Below are positions 34,128 through 45,400 of a stretch of DNA of 64,000 nucleotides, piece after piece. Positions within the stretch are counted from its first letter, which is position 1; the number at the start of each line of letters is the position of its first letter. The DNA lies in NCBI RefSeq assembly GCF_029784155.1, contig NC_073693.1, positions 114,452,683-114,516,682 of the forward strand. The letters are read 5' to 3'. The position numbers were made by a program, and so were the translations under genes. Under the pieces are notes generated by a model. That model saw only the letters and a program-made list of their open reading frames with translations, made no database searches and was not told the origin of the DNA. Origin of the DNA: Uranotaenia lowii (taxonomy: Eukaryota; Arthropoda; Insecta; Diptera; Culicidae).

Positions 34128-35059
34128 TTATTCTCATAATTTTAATGCTTGTAAATTTTTAGAAAAATGTAAAATGTGAAAAACTTACCTTGACACCTAC
34201 CTACAAATGACAAACATGGCTTACATTTAAAGTTTCTTCCTGTTCACGAGTTTTTTTCCTTGATGGTGAAGGATGCCGGATTGATTCGAAAGACTAAATT
34301 TGGATTGAGGTCTTTATTGCTTGACGTATAGGAAGAATCTGTACTAACAACCAGTGATGGTAAATTTCGCCCGTCACGCTTGACCCGACTTGTTTTGTTA
34401 CATCAAACGACTGGCACTGTTCTCAATTGACGGAGCCTCACTACTCGCATGACGGATAAAGCACGACAACAATCAACATTTCTCCATCATCGACTGGCGA
34501 AGCTCCTATACCCAGTAAGCGCGTCCTCTCAAAAATCGACAGAGAATTCAAAAAATTGAGTACTGGGTATCCCGACTTAGGAAAAAACGGTTATATTTCG
34601 GCGACACTCGCGCATGCCGGAGCCGATATTTCTTCTTATTTGACTTGGGAGCATTTTTCTGAAGAACTTAACTGGGCCGACGGGCGACGGCTGCTCGTTT
34701 GATATTATTCATATTCTTACCTCACCGGGTTACTCGTTTCGAATAAACTGTGTCCAAGCAAAGCATTGTCAGTTCCTTTCTATTTTCTATTTTTCAAATA
34801 TCTTTTTCTATTTTTCAAATATCACTTTTCTATTTTCTATTTTTCAAATATCACTTAACCAGGGCTTTGAACTATTTGTTTTCCATTCAGATCTAGTTAA
34901 TAATACAACAACAAAAACAATCAATGTAGAACCAGATTCAAATTTATTTGAATAAGATAAGTCCCAACCCAAAAAATTTCAATAAAAAACACACAAAGAA
35001 TGCTATTTGAAAAATCCTAGAATATTTCAAAATATAAATCTGCGTATGTTCTGGTAAAA
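34128..35059. other. Intergenic with a dispersed repeat
   Basis: The phrase cccagtaagcgcgtcctctc with about 100 bp of downstream similarity (aaatcgacagag, aaaaaattgag, cggcgacactc) occurs here near 34512-34610 and again at 36669-36770. A (ttctatttttcaaatatc)n run lies at about 34780-34855. No gene seen. Confidence 0.5.
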
Positions 35060-35700
35060 ATACAAATAACCAATCTGGATAAGAATGTGAATTCTGAATC
35101 TTAACTCTGGATACGATTTTTGCTTCAATATAAACTCTAAATGTGAACTATGAATCTGAAACCTGAATTTAATTCTGAATCTGAATCGGAATTCTAAAAT
35201 CTGAATATGAATTGAATTTGAATTCTAAATCCGAAATCTGAATCAAAAATCTGAAATCTGAAGCTAAATCTGATTTTTAAATCTGAAATCTGAATTTGAT
35301 ACCTGAATCTAAAATCTCAATAATGCCGAATCTGAATCTGTAATCAGACACCGAAATCAGTATCTGAAATCTGAATCTAAAATCTGATAATGCTGAATCT
35401 TAAAGCTAAATCTGAAAACTGAATATGAGAATCTGACTTCTGGATTTGAAATTTGAATATGAAATCTGGATTCGAAATCTGAATCTGAAATCTGAAATTT
35501 TAAATATAAATCTGAATCAAAATTTTGGAAAATAAATCTGAAATCGGAATCTGAATTCTAAATTTGAAATCTGACACGGAAACCTTCATCTAAAATTTAA
35601 ATTTGAAAGCTGAATCTGAACTCTGAATCTGAATTCTAAATCTAAATTCTAAATCTTAATTCTGTATCTTAATTCTGAATCTGGATACCTACAATGTTTT
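35060..35700. repeat. Degenerate 'aatctgaat' simple-sequence array
   Basis: About 640 bp built from aatctgaa/aattctgaa/aaatctgaat variants. It is low-complexity and non-coding. Confidence 0.85.
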
Positions 35701-36269
35701 GGTTGTTGAATGGTCTTTAAGACTGAGTTGGCCATCCAATAACCAAAACATCAAATAAGAATCACAGTCGATAACTCCGAACAAGAACCTGGATTCTGAA
35801 TTTGAATTAAAATTCTGTATTTAAGTCAAAAGTTTGATATGTAGAAAGTATGAATCAAAATTCCCTTTTTTGAAGCTTGATTGTATTGTTCTGATTATAT
35901 CTATTTGCTATTAAACAATTCTCAGTCGGGTATTAAAAATACAAGAAGATTTTGAAAAAGAAATTTGAATTTCAAATTTTAAAATTTGGAAAAAGGAATA
36001 TAGTATAAAAAAACTAAACTAAACACTGTTGTCCAAAGTTGTCTGAAAACGACGGATTAGTTCAGTAAATATAAATTTAATTGTTTTTACGCGCGAAAAA
36101 TGTGAAGCATACAAACGAAAAAAAAATGCGGGTAACGGTTTCTGAAAGGATTAATCCAATAAAGCATTAATTTGGGAAATTGCGTTTTGTATGCCCTTTA
36201 TCCACTGTAACGGAAATTATTCGGCATGCGTCGACAGATCTGAGCCGAACACACACACCACGATAGGAA
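35701..36269. other. Intergenic
   Basis: No gene recognised. A Tc1-like palindromic phrase is not visible, only AT-rich text. Confidence 0.4.
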
Positions 36270-36468
36270 CGCACGAGCACAATTCGGATCGCGCTCTCTT
36301 GGGGCAGGCTAAGCATTTCTACTCAGATTTCGTAGTACTCACGCCCGAAACACGCATATGGTGAGTTCCTCTCTACCGATATAATGATGCAAAATCGCCA
36401 GAGAGATCGTATCGATTTCTCTGGCGATTTGAGTTACCTATCTGCCGATTCAAGTTTACCGGGTACAC
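36270..36468. repeat. Duplicated ~200-bp unit with hairpin, copy 1
   Basis: It shares with 36970-37158 the text cacgcgtatggtg-like, gttcctctctaacgat-like and gagttacctctctgccgatt-like. It contains a hairpin at 36392-36430 (stem aaatcgccagaga / tctctggcgattt). Confidence 0.75.
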
Positions 36469-36969
36469 AAGGTCAAAATTTCTCCTGAGAGTGACTGGCA
36501 AATCTCTTCAGGCTGCTGACGGCAGGTACAACTAATTGAACGACTTGCTGGCAGAGAGCAACAATAGCAATAAAAAACCGAAAACGGTCTTGCTGGCAGA
36601 AGCAACAATAATAATAAATTCTTTTCTTTTTCGTCTTCGGTCGTCTTCGGCTTGCTGACAGGAGCAACAACCCAGTAAGCGCGTCCTCTCAGAAATCGAC
36701 AGAGCATGCAAAAAATTGAGAGTTGAGTCACCGAGCTTAGAATAAAACGGTTAACTTCGGCGACACTCCAAGAACGCAAATATTTTCATTCGGTTTGTCC
36801 TGCCGAGATACCTAGAGGCAACAAATACGAATGCGTACATGCGAAATCAGTTTGAATCGTACACTCGCACGGTGTGGTCGCATTTTGTCCCCGTGTCCCG
36901 TGTGTGCTTTCAATCGTAGCTGTCGACTTCTCAGGCAGGCGAACACGCGTCTCGGAGGGAAACATACAA
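36469..36969. other. Region between the two hairpin units
   Basis: Includes the second copy of cccagtaagcgcgtcctctc (36669 on) and CAGCAAG-rich text. A minus-strand frame of 107 codons is open but has no recognisable domain. Confidence 0.35.
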
Positions 36970-37158
36970 ACACGATTCGGATTGTGTTCGTGTGTTTCTC
37001 TGAAGGGCGTGTCTTAGCTTAATTCGTGGCACTCACCCAAGGCACGCGTATGGTGTGTTCCTCTCTAACGATGTGATGATGCAAAATCGCCAGAGAGATC
37101 GTTACGATCCCTCTGGCGATTTGAGTTACCTCTCTGCCGATTCAAATTTACCGGGAAT
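36970..37158. repeat. Duplicated ~200-bp unit with hairpin, copy 2
   Basis: Second copy of the unit at 36270-36468. Its hairpin is at 37084-37122: aaatcgccagag, mismatch, gatcg-tta-cgatc, mismatch, ctctggcgattt. Confidence 0.75.
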
Positions 37159-37534
37159 AACGGCGCGTTCGTAAATTGATTTTTTTGGGTGATGCATCAG
37201 TCGATTGATTTGTTTGGTAGATGTCAAATCACTTTCCATATGCTTTTGCATACGTTTGTTTGGAATTCACGAACGCCAGCATCGATAAAACAAATCACTT
37301 CGATAGAAAAAATCAATTTACGAACACGCCGTAATAATAAATGCGTTTCTTTTTCGTCACCGGTCGTTTGAATGCGATTGCTTGACTAGGTCATTCTTTT
37401 AGCTTCAAATGACTGGGGAATGAATGACTGGCAAACGAAGTGACTGGTCGTTAAGGAACAGTCAATTGAGTTTGACGGACCAAGAGGCTTCACAGTCACA
37501 GCTTCACGCCTCATGACGATGACTTTTGCCAAGC
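37159..37534. other. Intergenic
   Basis: No gene recognised. Left flank of the first hAT element. Confidence 0.4.
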
Positions 37535-37542
37535 CTGCTAAC

Positions 37543-39475
37543 CAGAGCCGGATTAAGCCATCGGGGGGCCCGGGGCAATTTTTCTCGGGGGGCCCTATGA
37601 TTCGATTTTTTTTTTTCAAATGCTATCCTTGAGAATACAAAACATTTTAAACGTGTTAAAGAACTGGAGATGAGTTTAGTATACTGTCTTCAAATAGCCA
37701 AGTTGTCTGCGTAGAATATAGTTTCTGGGATTATTGTCTGTCAAATTAAAATTGTAAATTAATCACTTGCAAACGTTGCGGTGGACCTTAAAATTTTTCC
37801 GAAAATGAAAGCTTTGATTCGAGCTGCAAAATGCAAAATTCAATTGATATTTTTTTAATACCCTTATCACCAACTAGAATTCTTCGAAAAATAACCAGCT
37901 AGATATATTAAGTGATTTTCATTTCATCATTGATCGCCTGGTTTGTGCTTCATCAGGAAATATTCACCAGATGACAATTGGGAAGTCATAAAGGTTTGAA
38001 ACATAGAATATAAAATAAACTAAATAATAAAATTAAGATTTCATAGAGATACAGATGAAGGAGTTTAATAATTCAAAACTGAAAATCAGGTTATATTTAG
38101 AGCCACAGTTCAGTGTCTCAAATCTAAATCCTTATTTGAAATCAAGTTTTGAGAAACTCAATGTGAATTATATTTAAAAAAAAGAGAGATTCTGTAACTT
38201 TGAAGAAGCCAAATAAGGAATTACACCAAATATGAATATCAATTCTATATCTTTAAAATACAAAAACCTTTTGATGAGATATTTATAAATATGATTCTCA
38301 TCACATAAAAACAATTGTTATAAAATTGTCCTTCTAAATGTGACGAAAGTTTCATTCGATGCCCTCAAAGCCAAAAGGGTATAAAAGCAAAAATGGTCGA
38401 TTTAAAAAAATATGAATAGAATGAGTATAGCACCTTAAACGAAGATCCCGAGTTCTCAAAATTCAGAAAAACCATGAAAATGAACTTCAATAACTGAAGA
38501 AACAACATAAGACCTGAAAATCTCAATGAATTGTTTCTGGAAAAAGATAAGATTAAAAACATAGTAATATTCATGGCAAGAGCATCACTCAATGATTTTA
38601 GCAACAAAACTATGAGATAGTTTATATTATAATTTGAGAATGATCATTTGAAATTGATATGGTTAATTCAGGATATTTCCTTTTGTTTAATCAGTTGAAA
38701 ATGTGTCAATACGAATTTAAGTCTAAGACTGAAATTGGGATGGAAATTCGATAAAGAAACTCTGTACTGTCGATTGGTCCAATTTTAGCAACTAAAGTTT
38801 GTTTTAAAGAATTTATTTTCATAATTAGGTAGAGAAAAGGATTTCAACCCGGATAGTGCCCGGGTAAAATTTTAAAATTTTTATCAAGCTTCTCTGTACT
38901 CTCTTAGCACTGGCTTTGGCAGAATTAGTTGCTATTTTAGTGCAGTAACCATTACTTGGAAAGTTGAAGTTATTATTGTGCTAGACGTTTATATGTTATG
39001 AAAATGTGGAGATGTTTTTCTTTATTTTACCTGTTCTGTACAGAATATTCTGACCGACAAGTTGCGATGAAAAAAAAATGAAAATTTTAGATGTTTCGCA
39101 ACATGTTTTTTTTAATTTAAGTCAAAAAAAATTTTCGAATTCATCTAACATTATTTTTGTCCAAATTTTGGGTTGAAAATTTTGAAATTCAACACAAAGA
39201 TTTTGATATTCTCAGCCCACAAAATGCGGAAAAACTCCGTCACAGCACAGTAAAAGAAAAACGATTCTAGATATAAATCGAGGGTCCCTTTAGTTGTTAT
39301 GTTTCAAGTTCATTCCGATTTCCTAGTTTTGATTTCTTTTCATAGATTTGAAGAAATTGAAGAAGTATGATAAAAGTAATGTTAAAACTTTTTTTCCCTC
39401 GGGGGGCCCCCCTGAGCCGGGGGGCTCGGGGCAATTGCCCCCTTTGCCACCCCCCCCCCCCTTAATCCGGCCTTG
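37543..39475. mobile_element. hAT-type non-autonomous element 1
   Basis: The left end is CAGAGCCGGATTAAG and the reverse-complemented right end is CAAGGCCGGATTAAG. CTGCTAAC is duplicated exactly outside (37535-37542, 39476-39483). G/C-rich subterminal runs (ggggggcccggggcaa / ttgccccgagcccccc) follow. It is 1933 bp, AT-rich inside, with no transposase frame. Confidence 0.9.
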
Positions 39476-39543
39476 CTGCTAACAACAAAGTATACGGAGT
39501 GGCCTGCTTGTTTATTCTTTAAATTATAACCAATGCTATAAAT

Positions 39544-41162
39544 CAGGGATGAGCAACCCGCGGCCCGCGGGCCGCATGTGGCCCGCAAGATCCTTTTGTG
39601 CGGCCCGCGAAGCTTTTTCCCAATTTTTAAAGCCTTAACTATTTTCTTGTACACATTGTGAGGAAAATTCAAATGACTTGATCAAATATGCACTTATCTG
39701 AATTTTCCCCACAATTATTCTGATTGTTGTCTTATTTCTGGCACTTTAAGCATTTAAATATTATGTTATGTTCAAGGCATAAATGCAACATTGTTTATTG
39801 GCATAACATAGTACATATTGGGTTTGTTTTTATTCAGGATACATTTTTCTCAAGTATTTGACTCCTACCACTTTGAAAAGCAAAATCCATTAAAGTGAGT
39901 CGGAAGAGCAGCCAAAAATCAGAAGCTACACATTATCAAAGGAATTCCGTTTGTGAAGTCATTATTTTTGTTTCAAGCAAAAAGAAAAAAATTGTATGAT
40001 ATAATAAAATAGCAGATAATATTTTTTATTAAATTATTCTATCCAATTTGGCAAAACGGCTTGTTTTGTTAGCATTCGAATATTAGCAAAAAAAAATTAA
40101 ACCAAAACCTTGTGAAATATTTTTTTTTATTTCTGAATATTGACGAACATTACGAAAGTAATAAGCTTGGGTGAACGATTTTAGATTTTGTATGAACATG
40201 AATCAGCCGGCATTAAAGTTATTAGTTCTTGATGAAAACAATAGATACCTAATAAGCTTGGGTAAACGATTTTAGATTTTGTATGAACATGAATCAGCCG
40301 GCATTAAAGTTATTAGTTCTTGATGAAAACAATAGATACCTCAAACTTTTTGATTCGACCCAAAAGGTCTTTGATGATTATCTGTGATGTTTTTTTCAGA
40401 AATTTGATAGAAAATTTATAACAAACATCGATAAATTGAGTTATTCCACTTATAATTCGCATTCCACATTACCAAAGTCTTTATAAAGCTTTAGAAATCT
40501 TATCCCAATTCTATCTGAATAAAATTAAAAATGATTAAAATCTGGATAAAAAATGTAGTTTTGAAGATAACTGCTTAAAAATATGTGAAATTGAATATTA
40601 TTCTGTGGTTTCGACAATACAGAACTTCAATTTTAAAAACGGGATTTTACCATTTGTTGGAAAAAATATAGGCTTTGAGGACAAGTTAAAATTGTGGAAA
40701 AAAACACAGAAAGTCAATTAGCGATTCAACGTAGAGCACTAAGACGACGGTGATTCCTTCGAATATATTTTTCACACTCTGAGCTATCACTGTGGTAAGC
40801 TCCAGAAGATTTATAAATGGAAGTTATGAAAAATAGTACCATCGGTTTTAAGAAGAATGTTTTAATAACGAATGTTTGCCAAGAAGTGCTATTAAAAATT
40901 GAGAGAATTTAAAAATGACAAAGATTTAGTTTTGTACCTTTTCAATATCGGGTATTTAAAAAGTTTTGTTGAATTTCTGTTTTTAAACACATGAATTCAT
41001 TTTACCTTTCCTTTTTCAGATTTGTTTTCGCCAAAAATTTGTAGTTATAAAAAATGAAATGAAGCTCTACTAATTACAAAAAAAAAGTTATTTTAAGAGC
41101 GGCCCGCCGACAAGATTTAAAATTTAAATTGGCCCGTTGGTTCAAAAGGTTGCTCACCCCTG
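39544..41162. mobile_element. hAT-type non-autonomous element 2
   Basis: The left end is CAGGGATGAGCAACC and the reverse-complemented right end is CAGGGGTGAGCAACC. CTATAAAT is duplicated exactly outside (39536-39543, 41163-41170). It is 1619 bp. Only 60 bp separate the target duplications of this and the previous hAT. No transposase frame. Confidence 0.9.
40160..40341. repeat. 91-bp tandem duplication inside hAT element 2
   Basis: The unit aataagcttgggtgaacgat... is repeated head to tail with one mismatch (gtgaacg/gtaaacg). Confidence 0.95.
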
Positions 41163-41199
41163 CTATAAATCATATCCCTACATAAGCAAAGTTTTCATA

Positions 41200-41712
41200 A
41201 GTTTCGTTCGGTAGTTTCCTCCTCCTCAAAAGCGTACAGTGAACATCCACTTCATCTTGATGGTTCGGAAAAGCGAAAATCACCTCATTTTTGATGTCCT
41301 AAAAATTTTCGATCCGCTCCTCTACACCTTCAAACCAGAGTTTCGCTATTCTTCCCAGACGCATTGTAGCATAGTGGAGTGTTTCTGCCGATCGCCAGTG
41401 GTATAAAATTTGTAACCTTTCGATTTTTTGTATCCACCGAGTCACTGCAATCAATTCAGGATCAAATTCCGGCAGCAAACTCCTCACATAATCCGGTTGA
41501 AGAAACATCGATCTTCCGGCTTCGGCCTGTCAATTCACAGCACCAATGCCTGGAGAGACTGATCCTACAGCTACTACCAACATTTCCGGAACGTTTCGAT
41601 TTTTATCAAGGACGGGAGTTTCTGCTGGATCCGAATTTGAAAAGGCTGATGAATCCTCCGAAAGACTTTTCTTAGCTGTGGGTTTTCTCGAATGGTCTCT
41701 TGTTATAACCAT
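41200..41712 (-). pseudogene. LTR-retrotransposon gag-like fragment
   Basis: On the minus strand an ATG at 41712 starts a 60-codon Ser/Pro/Asp-rich frame, and after a stop a second frame reads DYVRSLLPEFDPELIAVTRW...LHYATMRLGRIAKLWFEGV. The 'PEFDPE...W...A...W' pattern is typical of Ty3-type or similar gag capsid domains. It continues degraded toward 41200. It is a fragment, interrupted by stops, just right of hAT element 2. Confidence 0.5.
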
Positions 41713-41749
41713 CCTACTTCTGAATCTGCAGGATTGCCAGGGTTAAATA

Positions 41750-42465
41750 AAACTCTTGATATTAGTTTGACGCGTTTATTGTTGGAAGTCTCGAGTTATT
41801 CTGACGCGATAACAAAGGTCAAATTCGCAGCCTCCTGTTCTATATCAAAACTAAGCTAACTTGATCACCTGAAACCCTACAATGGCTAAAACAACTTCTT
41901 CCTATCAGGTCCTAGTAAATTTACTTTGTCATTAAAATTAACAATGAAATAATATCAACAACAAACTTACGACACGTAGAACTAGGCTGAACAATTTCCT
42001 CTCACAATTGATGGACTTCAGAATTCTAAACCTTAAGAGATAAACATTCAATATTTTTCTTTGCTACCGACATTCGATCACTTACGGTTAGTAAGGCTAT
42101 TCAATTCATCTGAAAATTCCTCCCGATTAAACGGCACATGCAATATAGGCTTTAAGAAAGAAAATCGGCTGAAGGGGACCAGAGTTATTGATAAAAAACT
42201 GGTTTTTCATGTTCCTCCCGAACAAAATGTCTCAAAGTCTCATACAAACTTCAGGCTCGTTAAGCGACCCCTTTCCGTGGTCCGATCTGGCCCAAATTTG
42301 GCATGGAATCTTGTACTAGATCTAGTATCAATACAAGCCTGCAGCGCATAACATTCCACAGGTTTTAAATTTTCCATACAAATTTGGGGCACTCTAGTGG
42401 ACACCTTTTAGTGAGAGAAAAAAAGATTTTAAAATAGATTACCATTTTTGTTTCGAAATTTCCAG
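41750..42465. other. Upstream of the first visible channel exon
   Basis: A 96-codon frame at 42061-42351 has no domain and contains 'ggcccaaatttggcatgg', so it is more likely repeat-derived. No TM1-encoding exon for the channel gene was found here. An acceptor tttccag ends at 42465. Confidence 0.4.
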
Positions 42466-45400
42466 AAACAACCTGTTATCGGAGGAGGAAAATTTAACCG
42501 ACATCATCGCGCTATTTCAAATGTTGGCCGATGCGACCAGCTTCCAGGATTTCGGCAAACTGTTGCCGTTTTTTTTCGGCAATCAAAGCATCTACCTGTA
42601 TCGCATCGAGCATCTGGATGTCGGAGAGCTGCTAGCTTCCATTCATCCGGAGCCGGAATTTACCGTGCACAGCTTCGATTCGGCCCACAACGATCTGCCC
42701 ATCCGTCAGGTCATGACCGAACGCGGGGTTTGCTTCACCCTGAATGCTCCCCTTTCGGAGATCCAGGTGGTGGGATCGGAAAGGTTTATTCAACCAACAG
42801 GTAACTCTAGACATTTTTTATTACATAAAATTTATTTTTAGGAAGTTCGATGGCCCTCAACTGCAAACACCTGTTGCTTGTGCGTATTCTAAAAACCAGT
42901 GCTATGCGAAAATTGACACCTATAAATCGACAATATCGGTAACTAAAGACTCGAACAATTTGACTTTCAATGATTCGTAGAAATGCTGAAAGCTCTATTT
43001 TCCAGTACGCCATCCATTCACCCTTTGAGCTTGCCTCAAATGATCTCCAGTTTACACGGCTCGGTTTGACCGAGGAAGTGATTGCCTCGTATGTTGTTCA
43101 CGAGACTATGTAAGTTATGTCTCACATTGATCATGATCGGAAAATATTTGCTAAACGCCTACTACACAAACTTTTTCATTACAGCTCAAGCGATCGACTT
43201 AGAGATTTATCAATCAAGCAACGCAAATGTGTTTTCAACGATGAACTTTCCAAAAATTATAAGGTACACTGTCAGTCATTATATATCATACAACCAGCGA
43301 GTAGTCAACTTTGAAAACTGTTTCTATTCCTCTATCCCATCATTTCTTTCCCTCATAGTTTTACAACCACAAACAATGCATCATGAAATGTCGAGCCTAC
43401 CAGGCGCTGGAAATTTGTCGCTGCATACCGCACTTTTATCCATTCGTTGGTAAGTTCAGGAGGACAAACATTTGAAGTTATTAAACATTCCATACCTGTT
43501 GGCTGAATTATTTTCTGAATCTATGTCTATAAAAATTAATTTTGCCTGTTCCCTACACAGAAAAAAAAATTTGACTATTACGCTGCCGTTATAAGCAAGA
43601 TTGTCCCATGTGGAAAAACGTGCAAACGAGAAAAACGCGATTGAAATATCAGCTATATTTCCAATTTTTCTTTCAAAATATAAATTTACCGACAGTTTTT
43701 TCGTAGTAAACAGTTCAAGTTTATCATTTTGGAATGTTTTCTGCCAAAAAAAATTACATTTCCTACAAAAAAAAAAAACAGCAAATTAGAGCCCAAAATG
43801 CTCCGTGTGACACTTTTGCGTAGAATCAGAACGCATGGCGGTGCTAGTTCTACGAAAAACTGTCACACGGCTACAATTTTTCTATCATTTGAAAAGCTTG
43901 CGTAGTTTATTTTTTTCCAAAAAACTCATGCTAAACCGTAATTTGTGAAATACGTTCCTCTTTGTTTATAAAATGTATAGTTGAGTATAGATCCTGTAAG
44001 TAGTGCCGACCGAAAAATGTTTAGTAAAAATTTCTCTAAATAAACCACTCAAGGCCTCTCGCTCCTCCTCTGCCCTTTATTTTAGTGTTCTTTTCAGTGA
44101 ATAACATTAAATTCAACAGTTTGAACTCATCTTAAGACAATTTTTTTTGATAAAATTAGAATTTTTCATAGAATTTTCTCTAGTGTAACATTCTTGCGTA
44201 GAACTATCAACATAGAGACAACCAGCTTGATGAAAATTTCGTACAAGTTCAGAACAAAGTATACTTGTTTGTGTTTTTATTCGAAAGTTAACACTAAAAG
44301 AGACCGTTTCCAGCAAAAAAGTGAAAATGACCCAAAAGTCACATGGGACATTCTTGCTTAGAACGGCAATACGTGTCACTGAAAACTGCAACCTTTAAAA
44401 TAAATCACCTGTAATTAACAAAACCTGTTATTTTAAATTGTTTTCTTTGAAAGTTTACGAAGATTCATTTATTATTACAGCAAATGTCCTGTAAAAAAGT
44501 TGTAAACTAAAAATTAAATGTCACGTAATCATGTTTTCGACCTATAAAATTACGCTAAATGTCCTGCTCCTTTTTGTTACAGGACTTTTGCGTAATTTAA
44601 TAGGAAATAATTTTTGCTGTGTATAGACGCGGAAACTTCTGAACCGATTTCCGTGAAACTTGACAGTTGGGGGCTCTGGAGGCCAGGGAAGGTTTCAGTA
44701 ATGGTTTGAGACCCTTCCTTCTCACTGAAAGGGGGAAGGGTGCCTCGGAAACAAAAAAAAAGTATATTTTAATAACTCGAGAACCGGTGAAGCAAATAGA
44801 ACCAAAGTAGACTGGCCAAAAATGTATGAAAGATTATTTTTCGGTGAACATGGATGTGCCATATGCGGTTCGAAAGATCTTAACGAGACGAGTAAAACCA
44901 ATGGGGTCAAAAAATCTACCGTGGGAGCAAAAGAGTTATGAAGCAAAGAAGTTGTTTTTAGAAGAAAATCATTAAAAATCAGTATCTACATACAAGATTT
45001 GGAAATTGGCCAGAATGGACCATTTGATTTTCGGATGTACACGGTTGAGCTGTGTACATCGGAAAAACAAATTTCCCATTCTCCCATCATTAGTTTTCCT
45101 CATATGCCTAAATTTATATAAGGCATCATACATTTATTGCCTTTACCATGCAATTTTTTTTATTCGCTCAGATAGAAGAACGCAAAAAAAACCTTAAACT
45201 AAATATCCATGGAATCATGTGATTTGCAATTTTCTTTGTTTTCAGATATTTCTATCATGTTTAGTAGATTAACATATCTTGGTCCAAAAAGTGAGAAAAG
45301 ACCTTTGGCCTTAAGTAACCTTTATAGTAAGAACTTGAAATTATAGTCAAATTCTCCATCGGACTGATCAGTTTTCCAGAAGGCGCTTGAGAAGTGAATG

